The notes under the pieces were generated by a model, which was not told the origin of the DNA, searched no databases, and was given only the letters and a program-made list of their open reading frames with translations. A DNA stretch of 64,000 nucleotides. Source: Nocardioides panacis (GTDB lineage: Bacteria; Actinomycetota; Actinomycetes; Propionibacteriales; Nocardioidaceae). Below are positions 37,122 through 46,621 of the stretch, piece by piece. The stretch is from the NCBI RefSeq assembly GCF_019039255.1, contig NZ_CP077062.1, forward strand, positions 4,526,001 through 4,590,000, written 5' to 3'. How positions within the stretch are numbered: the stretch's first letter is position 1; each line of letters begins with the position of its first letter. Both the position numbers and the translations under genes were made by a program.

Positions 37122-39298
37122 TGGCCGGACCAGCGACGCTCGACACCTCCACGGCCCGCCGCCTCGCGAGGCTCGACCCCGCGCTACGGCTGCTGCCGCA
37201 CGCGCTCCCCGCGGCCTGGACGACCGCCCCGTACGTGCTGCACGACCTCCAGTGGGCACCCGGCGAGCGGTGCCGGCTCGTCGTGCGGCTCCGGGACCCG
37301 AGCGGGGCCGGGACGTTCGTGTCCGTCGACGTACGGCCGGACGGCTGGTCGCGCCACGACTACCGCGACGACGCCGGGCTGCCCGGCCTGCCGGGCGCCG
37401 CGGACCCCGAGCAGGTGTGCGCCCTGCTGGCGCCGCGGCTCGACGGCCCGGTCCGCACGTGCCGGGTCGAGGCGGTCCGCTACCGGCCGGGTTCGAGGTG
37501 CGTGCTGCGCTACGACGTCCGGACCGGGACGACCTGGACGGCCCTGTACGCCAAGGTCCTGGCGCCCGCCCCGTTCGTCGAGGCGGTCCGCGTGCAGCAG
37601 GCGCTGGCCGCTCCCGTCGACGACCGGCCGGTGCTGGTGCCGCGGCTCGTGTCGGTCTGGCCGGACCAGCAGACGATGGTCGCCGAGGCGGTGCCCGGGA
37701 GCTCCGTGTCCACGCTGATCGCCGGACCGGGGACGACGGAGGGTGGGCGGCTGCGCGTCGCCCACGACCTCGGCGCCCTGCTCGCCGCCTTCCACGCCCA
37801 CCGGGCCGCTCCCGCGCGCCGGTGGTGCCCGTCCGAGCAGCTCGCCGCGCTGGAGTCCCTGCTCGCCGCCGCCCGGGTCTGCGACCCCGCCACGGCCGAC
37901 CGGGCGAGCCAGCTGCTGGACCGGCTGGCCTCCCGGCCTCCGCCGCCCCCCGCCGAGGTGCTGGCGCACGGCGGCTTCCGGGCAGGGCAGGTGCTCCGCT
38001 CTCCCGCGGGGCGGCTGGTGGTCCTCGACACCGACGGCGCCCGCAGGTCGGACCCGTGCGCGGACCTGGGCACCGCCCTGGCCCACCTGCGCTGGTGCGC
38101 GGTGCGCAGCCCCGGCCGGCGCACCACGCTGCTCGGGGCGGAGCAGGCCTTCCTCTCGGGGTACGCCGCCGGGGCCGGCGACCCGGACCCGGCGGCGCTC
38201 GCGTGGTGGCACGCCGCCGGGCTGCTGCAGGTGGCGTTGCGGCGCTATCGGCGGCTGGAGGTGGCCGCGTGGGGACGGCTGCCCGCGCTCGTCGACGCAG
38301 CCTCGGACCTGCTGGACCGTCACCGCCACCCGGGAGCGTCGACGGTGGCCGACCCGCTCGACGTCCGGCAGATGACCCGGGTGCTGCGAGAGGCGGTGAC
38401 CCGGCGCGCGGGGTGCGGGACGCCCGTCGTGGTCGAGTCGGCCACCGAGCTCCGCTCCGCGCACGGCGGGCGCAGCGTCGTCCGGTACTCCGTGCGGGGT
38501 CTCGACGGTGCCGCGCCGGTGTCGGTCGTCGCCAAGCGGTTCACCGAGCAGCGGCGCGCCCAGCTGCTCTACGACCACCTCGGCCAGCTCGACGCCGGGC
38601 CGTTCGCCGACGGACCGCTCCGGGTCCCCGCCCCGGTCGCCTGGGTCCCCGACCTGCGGCTGGTCGTCTACCGGCACTGCGAGGGACTCCCGCTGCACCG
38701 GCTCACGCCGCCCGCGAGCGCGGTGCACGGCGCCCGCCGGGCCGCGCGGTGGCTGGCGCGCCTGCACGCGTCCGACGTACGCCTGCCGCGGACCCTCTCG
38801 CTGGACCAGGAGGCGCGCAGCACCCGGGAGTGGGCGTGGCTGATCGGCGACCGTCACCCCCGCCTGGCCGCGCAGGCCGACGAGCTCGCGCAGGCCTGGC
38901 TGGCCGCGGCCCGGGCCGCCACCGGGGTGACCGTCGTGCCGATCCACAAGGACTTCCACCCGGGGCACGTGCTCGTCGGCGGCGACCTCTCGGTCATCGA
39001 CCTCGACGAGGCGCGGAGCGGCGACCCGACCTTCGACGTCGCGCACTTCTGCTGCTACCTCGGGCTGCTGTCCCCGGACGGGGGCGGAGCCGCCCGGGAC
39101 GCCTTCCTCGCGGAGTACGTGGGAGCGACGGGCTGGCGGGACCCCGGCAGCCGCGGCGCGTTCTCCGCCTACACGTGGCTCAAGATCGCCAAGCAGTACG
39201 CCGTCGGCACCGGACCCCAGCAGCCCGTCCCGGCCGCGCGGCGTGCCGACGAGGTCGGGCGAGCGCTCGCCGAGGGGGCGCGATGCCTGAGCGGGTGA
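37121..39298 (+). CDS. double APH/maltokinase-fold protein, first domain degenerate
   Basis: 725 residues with two kinase-fold domains. Domain 1 (about 1-410) has the cluster signatures LPGLPGAADP and VRYRPGSRC plus an ATP-contact-like Lys (ALYAKVLA), but its catalytic loop is HGGFRAGQV: Gly285 replaces the catalytic Asp, while the later DTD remains. Domain 2 (about 440-720) has VVAKRF, Asp611 in HKDFHPGHV and VIDLDEA, so it should be active. The first half may be a regulatory or binding pseudokinase. ATG at 37121 shares a base with the previous stop (TGATG). The end overlaps the next gene by 16 bases. The acceptor cannot be predicted. Confidence 0.75.
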   Translation: MAGPATLDTSTARRLARLDPALRLLPHALPAAWTTAPYVLHDLQWAPGERCRLVVRLRDPSGAGTFVSVDVRPDGWSRHDYRDDAGLPGLPGAADPEQVCALLAPRLDGPVRTCRVEAVRYRPGSRCVLRYDVRTGTTWTALYAKVLAPAPFVEAVRVQQALAAPVDDRPVLVPRLVSVWPDQQTMVAEAVPGSSVSTLIAGPGTTEGGRLRVAHDLGALLAAFHAHRAAPARRWCPSEQLAALESLLAAARVCDPATADRASQLLDRLASRPPPPPAEVLAHGGFRAGQVLRSPAGRLVVLDTDGARRSDPCADLGTALAHLRWCAVRSPGRRTTLLGAEQAFLSGYAAGAGDPDPAALAWWHAAGLLQVALRRYRRLEVAAWGRLPALVDAASDLLDRHRHPGASTVADPLDVRQMTRVLREAVTRRAGCGTPVVVESATELRSAHGGRSVVRYSVRGLDGAAPVSVVAKRFTEQRRAQLLYDHLGQLDAGPFADGPLRVPAPVAWVPDLRLVVYRHCEGLPLHRLTPPASAVHGARRAARWLARLHASDVRLPRTLSLDQEARSTREWAWLIGDRHPRLAAQADELAQAWLAAARAATGVTVVPIHKDFHPGHVLVGGDLSVIDLDEARSGDPTFDVAHFCCYLGLLSPDGGGAARDAFLAEYVGATGWRDPGSRGAFSAYTWLKIAKQYAVGTGPQQPVPAARRADEVGRALAEGARCLSG

Positions 39299-40548
39299 TC
39301 TACGTGGTCCGGAGCTGGCCCCGGCTCTCGCAGACCTTCATCGTGAACGAGGTGCTGGCACTGGAGCGCCGGGGGCTGGAGCTGGTCGTCTGCAGCCTGG
39401 TGCGCTCCGGGGAGGTCATCGTCCAGCCGCAGGTCGCGGACGTGCGCGCCGAGGTGCGCTACCTCGACGACCTCGAGCACGGTGCGCGCAGCGTCCGCCG
39501 GCAGCTGGCCTCGTGCGTCCGCGCGCCGGTCCGGTCGCTGCGCGCGCTGCTCGAGTGCCTGCGCCACCCGCGGCTGGCCGCCGGGTACGGCGAGTGCTCG
39601 GCGCTCGAGTGCCTCCGGCACGCGACGTCCCTCGCGGCCGTCGTCCGGGAGATCCGCGCGCACGGCGACGAGCCGGTCCGGGTGCACGCGCACTTCGCCC
39701 ACGACCCGGCGCTGGTCGGGATGCTCGCCGCCCGGCTCACCGGCGTCCCCTTCAGCTTCACCGCGCACGCCCGCGACCTGTTCGAGATCCCCCCGGAGAG
39801 CCTGGCGGCCCGGGCCCGGGAGGCGACCGCCGTGGTGACGTGCTGCGCGGTGAACGCCGCCTACATCGAGTCGGTGGTCCCGCCCGGGGACAGGCCGCCG
39901 GTGCGGGTGATCCACCACGGCGTCGACCTGCGGCGGTTCGCGCCCTCGGGGCACCCGGCCCCGGGCCCGGTCCCGCTCCTGGTGTCGGTGGGCCGGCTGG
40001 TCGAGAAGAAGGGGTTCCCCGACCTGCTCCGCGCACTGCGCCTGGTCAAGGAGCGCGGGCTGCGGTTCCAGGTCCGCGTCCTCGGTGACGGACCGCTGCT
40101 CGGTGAGCTGGTCCGGCTGCGCGACGAGCTCGGCCTGACCGGCGACGTCGAGCTGCCGGGGGCGGAGGACAGCGACGCCGTCGTCCGGGCGCTGCGGGAC
40201 GCCACCGCGTTCGCGCTGACCCCGCGGGTGCTGGCCGACGGCGACCGGGACGGGATCCCGAACGTGCTCGTGGAGGCGATGGCGTGCGGGCTGCCCGTGG
40301 TGACCACCACCGCGGGCGGGATCACCGAGCTCGTCGCGCACGACGTGAACGGCCTCCTCGCCGAGCCCGGGGACGTCCCCGGCATCGCCGACTCGCTCGC
40401 CCGGGTGCTGACCGACGCGGGGTCGCGGACCAGGCTGGGCGCGGCCGCCCGGCAGACGGTGGAGCGGGGCTACGACACCGACGAGGCCGCCTCCTGCCTC
40501 GAACGGGTGCTCAGGGCCGGCGCCCCGGTCCCGGAGGCCGCCCGATGA
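39283..40548 (+). CDS. GT4-family glycosyltransferase
   Basis: 421 residues, GT-B fold. N-terminal half: VIYVVRSWPRLSQTFIVNEV, a start typical of GT4 enzymes of capsule and exopolysaccharide loci. C-terminal half: VSVGRLVEKKGFPDLLRAL, then the retaining-enzyme EX7E motif in GIPNVLVEAMACGLPVVTT. Transfers a sugar from a nucleotide donor, probably in the cytoplasm at the membrane face. It sits inside the kinase cluster and overlaps both neighbours (16 and 4 bases), so it must belong to the same pathway. Intact, no frameshift. Confidence 0.9.
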   Translation: MPERVIYVVRSWPRLSQTFIVNEVLALERRGLELVVCSLVRSGEVIVQPQVADVRAEVRYLDDLEHGARSVRRQLASCVRAPVRSLRALLECLRHPRLAAGYGECSALECLRHATSLAAVVREIRAHGDEPVRVHAHFAHDPALVGMLAARLTGVPFSFTAHARDLFEIPPESLAARAREATAVVTCCAVNAAYIESVVPPGDRPPVRVIHHGVDLRRFAPSGHPAPGPVPLLVSVGRLVEKKGFPDLLRALRLVKERGLRFQVRVLGDGPLLGELVRLRDELGLTGDVELPGAEDSDAVVRALRDATAFALTPRVLADGDRDGIPNVLVEAMACGLPVVTTTAGGITELVAHDVNGLLAEPGDVPGIADSLARVLTDAGSRTRLGAAARQTVERGYDTDEAASCLERVLRAGAPVPEAAR

Positions 40549-41873
40549 CCACCGCGCCACGCGGTCTCGCCGGGCCGGCCGCCGCCCTGGGACCGGCACG
40601 ACCCGAGGCGGACCGGTTCGCGGAGATCCTGCGCCCGCGGGTGATGGGTCCACGGCTGGCCGACGCGCTCGGCGGCCGGGTGCGCACCTGCCACGTGCTG
40701 GATGCGAAGTACGAGCCGGGCGTCCGGGCGACCGTGCTCTACGAGCACGACGGGGCCTGGGTCCGCGGCGACCTCGTCGCCGAGGGCGACGTCGGGGTCG
40801 GCCGGGCTCTCGTCGTGGCGCCCGGGCTCCGGATCAGCGTCTTCCCGGAGGACCCGGACCTGCCGAGGCTGCCACGGGTCATGGACCCCGCCCACCTGGG
40901 GCCGGCCCTGGCCGACGCCCTGCGGGGCACGGCGCTGCCGGACGCTCCGCACGGCGTCCGGTGCCGCACCGCGCCGATCCGCTACCGGCCGGGCAGACGC
41001 GTCACCCTGCGGGTCGACCTCGTCGGTGCGGCCGGTGCGGCCGGTGCGTACGTCGCGAAGGTCTACCACGACGCCCGGAAGGCGGCCGCCGTCGTCGCGG
41101 AGGCGCCGGCCCTGGCGGAGCACGCCGGCACGTGCGACGTGCTCCGGATCCCCGCCACGGTCGCCCACCTGCCCGCGGACGGCGTGGTGGTCCAGGCAGC
41201 CGTGGCCGGCCGACCGCTCGAGGCGCTGCTGGGCCGGTCCCTCGCCACGCCCGGCGGGGTGGCGGCGGCGACGGAGGCCACGGTGCGCACCGCCCGCGCG
41301 CTGGCCGACCTGCACCGGATGCCGCCCGACACCGGGCGGGCGCGGTCGGCCGACGCCGAGGTGGAGCGGTTCGCCCACCGTGCGCTGGGCGTCGCCGGTG
41401 CCGATCCCCGGACGGGCGCCGCGCTCGTGCGGCTCGCGGACCGGCTGCGGACCGCCCGGGAGCAGGTGCCGGGCGCCGTCCCGGGCACCGTGCACGGGGA
41501 CTTCAAGCCGAGCCAGGTGCTGCTGGGTCGCCGGCACGTGCTGCTGATGGACCTGGACCACCTGGCGGTGGCGGACCAGGCTATGGACGTGGGCACGTTC
41601 CTCGCCTCGCTCCGCCAGCTCCCGCTGCGGAGCTCGGGCGCGGACCCGTGCCGCCTGGGTGAGGTGCTCCCGGTTCTGCGAGCAGCGTTCCTGGCGTCGT
41701 ACCTCGAGGCCCGGGGGTGCGAGGTCTCGCCTGCCCGGATCGGCTGGCAGGAGGCGGTAGCGCTGGAGCGCAAGGCGCTGCGGGCCTGGGCGCGGGCGCC
41801 CGGTTCGCCGGTCGCGCTCGTCCTGGCGGGAGAGGCGGAGGCCTGCCTGGACGGCCTCACGGAGACGCCATGA
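40545..41873 (+). CDS. APH/maltokinase-fold phosphotransferase
   Basis: 442 residues, intact. Shares LPRLPRVMDP and IRYRPGRRVTLRVD with the other cluster kinases, then YVAKVY (candidate ATP Lys). Catalytic loop HGDFKPSQVLL has His317 and Asp319, with Gln where aminoglycoside kinases have Asn. The same Gln is found in actinobacterial maltokinases. LMDLDHLAVAD supplies the metal-binding Asp. ATG overlaps the previous stop by ATGA and its own stop overlaps the ABC exporter by ATGA, the tightest coupling possible. Substrate probably a sugar or polyol inside this cluster's pathway (inference). Confidence 0.8.
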   Translation: MTTAPRGLAGPAAALGPARPEADRFAEILRPRVMGPRLADALGGRVRTCHVLDAKYEPGVRATVLYEHDGAWVRGDLVAEGDVGVGRALVVAPGLRISVFPEDPDLPRLPRVMDPAHLGPALADALRGTALPDAPHGVRCRTAPIRYRPGRRVTLRVDLVGAAGAAGAYVAKVYHDARKAAAVVAEAPALAEHAGTCDVLRIPATVAHLPADGVVVQAAVAGRPLEALLGRSLATPGGVAAATEATVRTARALADLHRMPPDTGRARSADAEVERFAHRALGVAGADPRTGAALVRLADRLRTAREQVPGAVPGTVHGDFKPSQVLLGRRHVLLMDLDHLAVADQAMDVGTFLASLRQLPLRSSGADPCRLGEVLPVLRAAFLASYLEARGCEVSPARIGWQEAVALERKALRAWARAPGSPVALVLAGEAEACLDGLTETP

Positions 41874-44800
41874 GCCACGTCGCGACGACTCCTGGAAGCG
41901 ACCGCGCGGGCGACCTGCGGCGCACGCTGCGCATCTTCCAGCAGTTCACCGGCAGCAGGAAGCCCTACGTCGTGGGCTTCCTGCTGCTGACGATCGAGTC
42001 CGCCACCGCGGTCGTCGAACCCTGGCCGATCTCCTACCTGGTCGACTTCCTGCAGGGGAACAAGCCCCCGCTCACCACGCCGGGCTCCTCGGCGGGACTC
42101 CTCTCGGAGCGGGTCACCACCATCTTGGTGCTCACGGTCGCGATCCTGCTGCTGGCCGCGGCGAACAGCGCCGCGGACTCGCTGACCGAGGTCAGCCTGG
42201 CTCGCGCCGGTCGGTCGCTGGGCTACCGGATCCGGGTCGCGATGTACTCCCACCTGCAGCGGCTCCCGCTGGCCTACCACGACAAGCGGCGCACCGGAGA
42301 CGTGCTCACCCGGGTGACCGGCGACGTCCTGGTCCTCGAGGACTTCGTGGTGAAGTCGGTCAGCAACATCGTGGGCAGCCTGATGGTCCTGGTCGGCAGC
42401 TTCGCCTTCCTGCTCTACCGGTCGTGGCAGGTGGCGGTCGTCGCGATCGTGGTGATCCCGCTGCTCGCCGTGGTGTCGAACCACTACTCGCGCCGGATCA
42501 AGGTCGCGGCCAAGACGCAGCGCACCCGGGAGGGCGAGCTCGCCTCGACGACGCAGGAGATGCTCACCTCGATCCGGCTGGTGCAGAGCTACGGGCGGGG
42601 CGTCGTCGACCTGGCCCGGTTCTCCGGCCAGACCGAGCAGAGCATGCAGGCGTCCCTGACGTCCGCGAACATCCAGGCGCGGTTCAGCTTCGCCATCGCG
42701 CTGCTGGAGGCGCTGTGCATCTCGGCGGTCATCTGGCTGGGGGTGTGGCTGGTCGACCACGACGCCATCACCGTCGGCACCCTCGTGCTGTTCGTCCTGC
42801 TGCTGCAGAACATGTTCCGGCCGGCCCGCAAGATCGTCGGTGAGTGGTACAAGGTCGGCAAGGTCTTCGCCAGCGTCGACAGGATCGTGGACCTCCTGGA
42901 CCGGGAGGTGGTCGTCCAGGACGCCGTGGACGCCGTGGTGGCCCCGCCGCTCAGCGGCCGCCTCGCGTTCCGGCACGTCGGCTTCACCTACCCCGTCGAG
43001 CGCGAGGACGGGACCAGGAGCGCCGGTCGCGCGACGGTGCTGAAGGACGTCGACTTCGAGGTCTCGCCGGGCGAGGTGGTGGCCCTGGTGGGCCCGAGCG
43101 GCGCCGGCAAGAGCACCATCGCCGGGCTGGTGCCGCGGCTGTACGACACCGACGAGGGCGAGGTCCTCGTGGACGGTCGGCCGGTGCGGTCCCTGACCCT
43201 GGAGTCGCTCCGGGCGCAGGTGAGCGTGGTCCTGCAGGACACCGTGCTGCTGACCGGCACCGTGGCCGAGAACATCGGCTACGGGGTCGTCGAGGCCGAC
43301 GACCGGGACATCGAGGCGGCGGCCCGGCTGGCCAACGCCCACGACTTCATCATGGCGATGCCCGAGGGCTACGCCACCCAGCTGGGCGAGCGGGCAGCCA
43401 CCCTGTCCGGGGGCCAGCGCCAGCGTCTGGCCATCGCCCGGGCGTTCATCCGCAAGGCGCCGATCCTGATCCTCGACGAGCCGACGACGGGGCTCGACCG
43501 CGAGTCGGCCGACGTCGTGGTGCAAGCCCTGCGCAGCCTGATGAGCGAGGCGACGACCATCGTCGTCTCGCACGACCCCGCGCTGGTCGCGTGCGCGGAC
43601 CGCGTCCTGCGGGTCTCCGACGGCCGGGTCGTCGAGGACGAACGCCGCGAGCCGCCGCCGGACCTCCTGCAGCCGCCGGTCGCGAAGCCGGTCGGGCAGC
43701 CGGTCGGGCAGCCGGTCGGGACCACCCCGGCGCCGTACGTCGACCGGCCGGCCGCCGACCCGCTGCTGCGCCCGCTGCTGGCCCGGCTCCCCGGCGTCGC
43801 ACGGGCGCTCGACGTCGACCTCGTCGCGGACCGCATCCGGCGGGACCTGCTGCGTGAGGGCGCGCAGATCGAGCGGATCACGGCGGAGAAGCACTGGATG
43901 GCCGCGGACGGCACCTTCGGGCTCCGGTACCTCGTGCGGGCCGGCGCCGAGCGCGGCGACGAGCCCGACGAGCTCCAGGTGAGCGGTCGCGTGCACCGGG
44001 ACCCGGCGTCCGCGCGGGCGTCCCTGGTCGACCTGTCCACGTCGCGGGCGGGGCCGTGGCGACGCCCCACCGCGGTGGTGGAGAAGGCGGGGCTCGCGCT
44101 GACCGGGTTCCCCGTGGACGCGGACCTCCCCACGCTGGCCCGTGCCATGGGGGCGGGGGCGTTGCGGGGGTTCGCCCCCACCCGGACCGGCGCGGGGCCG
44201 TCGGTGGAGGTGGCCCACCGCCCGCGGGAGGGCGCGTGCACGCTGCGGTACCGGTTCGTCTCGGGGCGCGGCCCGTCGCACGGCCAGCCCCGGCGCACGC
44301 TCTACGGCAAGGTCTACCCGGACGACAGCGGGGCGCGGGTCGACGGGTACCTGCGCGCACTGGTGCGGGACCGCGGCAGACGGCTGCCGTTCCCGGCGCG
44401 GTTCCCGACGTCGGTCGCCTACGTCCGGGGCATGCGCCTGCTGGTCACGGCCGAGCTCGCGGGCGAGGCGGTCGTGCCGCGGCTGCTCAAGGCCGCCCTG
44501 GCGCCGACCGGCGACTCGACCGCGCCGGCCGGCACTGCCCTGCACGCCGCCGTCCGGGACTCGGGCCGCGCGCTCGCGTCGCTGCACGCGGCACACGTGG
44601 CCAAGGCGCCGGTGCGGCTGCCGCGGGACGAGCTGGCCACCCTGCGCCGCGACCTCGACCTGGTCGCGGGGGTCTGGCCGGACGTGGCGGCCCGGGTCGT
44701 CAGCGGCGACTGGGCGTCGAGGGACGCGCCTGAGCCCGCGCAGCTCGTCCTGTCGCACGGGGACTTCACGCCGTCGCAGGTGCTGCTGTGCCCGGGGCGC

Positions 44801-45112
44801 ACGCCGGCCGTGCTCGACCTCGACACGCTCTGCTGGGCCGACCCGGCGCAGGACCTCGGCCGCTACCTCGCCCACCTCCTGCTGCTGGCCGGCAGGTACG
44901 GCGACCCGGCCCCGGGCGACACGCTCGAGCGCCTGGCCCAGGAGCTGGTGGGCGGGTACCTCGAGGCGTCCGGCGGCACCGGGCCGTCCCCGGACCCGGA
45001 GCGCATCACGTTCTTCATGACCACGTCGCTGGCCCGGGCGGCCCTCAACTCCTGCCGCCAGCTCAAGAGCCACCGCCTCGAGCTCGCCCTGTCCCTGCTC
45101 GACGACATCTAG
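41870..45112 (+). CDS. ABC exporter fused to an APH/maltokinase-fold domain
   Basis: 1080 residues. Residues about 1-330 are a type-I exporter membrane domain with six spans. The ATPase follows, with Walker A GPSGAGKST (408-416), signature LSGGQ (512-516) and Walker B LILDEP (Asp536, Glu537). A linker with the repeat KPVGQPVGQPVG (about 605-616) leads to a kinase-fold domain (about 630-1080) with catalytic loop HGDFTPSQVLL (His963, Asp965), LDLDTLCWADP and a candidate ATP Lys in LYGKVYPDD. The frame is uninterrupted, so the fusion is real in this sequence. Probably a homodimeric exporter with a cytoplasmic kinase tail, coupling phosphorylation to export or controlling the pump. I know no characterised protein with this build. 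Confidence 0.85.
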   Translation: MSHVATTPGSDRAGDLRRTLRIFQQFTGSRKPYVVGFLLLTIESATAVVEPWPISYLVDFLQGNKPPLTTPGSSAGLLSERVTTILVLTVAILLLAAANSAADSLTEVSLARAGRSLGYRIRVAMYSHLQRLPLAYHDKRRTGDVLTRVTGDVLVLEDFVVKSVSNIVGSLMVLVGSFAFLLYRSWQVAVVAIVVIPLLAVVSNHYSRRIKVAAKTQRTREGELASTTQEMLTSIRLVQSYGRGVVDLARFSGQTEQSMQASLTSANIQARFSFAIALLEALCISAVIWLGVWLVDHDAITVGTLVLFVLLLQNMFRPARKIVGEWYKVGKVFASVDRIVDLLDREVVVQDAVDAVVAPPLSGRLAFRHVGFTYPVEREDGTRSAGRATVLKDVDFEVSPGEVVALVGPSGAGKSTIAGLVPRLYDTDEGEVLVDGRPVRSLTLESLRAQVSVVLQDTVLLTGTVAENIGYGVVEADDRDIEAAARLANAHDFIMAMPEGYATQLGERAATLSGGQRQRLAIARAFIRKAPILILDEPTTGLDRESADVVVQALRSLMSEATTIVVSHDPALVACADRVLRVSDGRVVEDERREPPPDLLQPPVAKPVGQPVGQPVGTTPAPYVDRPAADPLLRPLLARLPGVARALDVDLVADRIRRDLLREGAQIERITAEKHWMAADGTFGLRYLVRAGAERGDEPDELQVSGRVHRDPASARASLVDLSTSRAGPWRRPTAVVEKAGLALTGFPVDADLPTLARAMGAGALRGFAPTRTGAGPSVEVAHRPREGACTLRYRFVSGRGPSHGQPRRTLYGKVYPDDSGARVDGYLRALVRDRGRRLPFPARFPTSVAYVRGMRLLVTAELAGEAVVPRLLKAALAPTGDSTAPAGTALHAAVRDSGRALASLHAAHVAKAPVRLPRDELATLRRDLDLVAGVWPDVAARVVSGDWASRDAPEPAQLVLSHGDFTPSQVLLCPGRTPAVLDLDTLCWADPAQDLGRYLAHLLLLAGRYGDPAPGDTLERLAQELVGGYLEASGGTGPSPDPERITFFMTTSLARAALNSCRQLKSHRLELALSLLDDI

Positions 45113-45128
45113 GCAAGGAGCACCGCCC

Positions 45129-46590
45129 GTGACCACCACCTACGACGCGACCTCGGTCGTCGCATCCCTCGCCGCCTTCGGCCGGCTGCCCGAGTGGCTG
45201 GCCGCCGGGATGGACGCGCCGCGGCTCTGCGCGGGCCTGGCCCGCCGGGTGCCCGAGCTCCGCGACGGACGGCTCCGGCTGCTCGCCTGCTCGCCCGAGC
45301 GGTTGCGCGCCAAGGACGACGAGTGGCGGGCGCGCTACACGGTCGTGGTCGCGGAGCCGGGAGGTGCGCCGCGCGACGTCGTCCTCGTCGGCAACCTGTG
45401 GCCGCCCGGACGGCAGCCGACGCCGACGGAGGGCGACCCCGAGGTCCCCTTCGGCGATCCCGGGTGGCGGTGCGCGCTGCCCGATCCGAGGCTCGACCTG
45501 CAGGTGCAGACCGCGGACGACGCGCTCCCCGCCCTGCCGCAGCTGGCCGACCCGACCCGGGCGGCACGACTGCTGGAGCCGGTCCTGCGGGACGCGGGCT
45601 ACCGGGACGCCACGATCGCCACCTGCGACCCGGTCGTCGTGCGCTACAAGCCCGGGAGCCGCTGCACGGTCGTGGTCGGCCTGACCTACGCCGACCGGTC
45701 GACCGACCCGGTGCCGCCGGACCGGGTCGTCGTCAAGACCCACCACGGCGACAAGGGGGGAGTCCGCGTGGGAGGCGATGAACGCGCTCTGGCAGCCCCC
45801 ACGACCGTGGGCCGCGGCCGTGCGGCTGGCCGAGCCGCTGGGATACCTCGCGGACGAGCGGATCCTGGTGCAGGGCCCGGTGCCGGGGGACCGGCTCCTC
45901 AAGGACCTGGCCCGGGAGGCGATCGTCGAGACCGGCGACCGGCTCGACGCGTTCCGGGTGCAGCTGACGGCCACCGCGCGAGGGCTCGCCGCGGTGCACC
46001 GGTCGGGTGCGTCGTACGGGCGGACGGACACGCTCGAGGAGGAGCTGGACAAGGTGCGCGAGGTCGTCGAGAGGCTGGCGACCAGCGTGCCCGAGCTGGC
46101 CGCCGCCGCACGACCGCTCGTCAGCCGCCTCACCGAGCTGGCCGCGGACACCGACCCGGACCCGGTCGTGCCGTCGCACCACGACTTCCGGCCGGCCCAG
46201 GTGCTGCTCGACGGGGACGACGTCGCGTTCGTCGACTTCGACGGCGCCTGCATGGCCGAGCCCGCGCTCGACGTCGGCAGGTTCCGCGCCAAGCTGCGGG
46301 ACACCGGCATCTCCGCGTTCGGTCCCGACGCCCCGGTGCCGTCCCCGGAGTGGGTCGAGGCGAACCTGGCGCTCGTCGACGACTTCTGCGAGCAATTCCT
46401 GGCCGACTACCAGAGATGGACGCCGGTCTCGCGCGACCGCGTGCTGCTGTGGGAGACCTGCGACCTGCTCACGACCCTGCTGCACGCCTGGACCAAGGTG
46501 CGGGTGGCCCGCGTCGAGCAACGGCTCACCCTGCTCGTGCACCAGATCGGCACCGGCGGACTCCTGGACCGGGACGCGCCACGGTCCTGA
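45129..46590 (+). CDS. APH/maltokinase-fold phosphotransferase, one frameshift
   Basis: Corrected length 486 residues. N-terminal half contains LPQLADP and VRYKPGSRCTVVV plus VVVKTHHGDKG. The C-terminal half has VPSHHDFRPAQVLL (catalytic Asp352, Gln in the Asn position) and VDFDGACMAEP. The halves are in different frames at the six-G run 45755-45760. Removing one G gives KGESAWEAMNALW. GTG at 45129 lies 16 bases after the exporter stop with AGGAG in between. Last kinase of the cluster. The mannosidase follows 31 bases later. Confidence 0.75.
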
Positions 46591-46621
46591 GGCCGCGCCA
46601 CCGACGTGCGAGGGTGGCGGC

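Noticed and set aside
41063-45139. 1358-codon open frame antisense to the ABC-kinase fusion
   Set aside because: Same reason: the plus strand carries Walker and kinase motifs, and the antisense frame is low-complexity.
35735-46590. Aminoglycoside-resistance island
   Set aside because: APH fold alone is not resistance. Several copies have the Gln variant seen in maltokinases, one is degenerate, and no ribosomal methylase or acetyltransferase is nearby.
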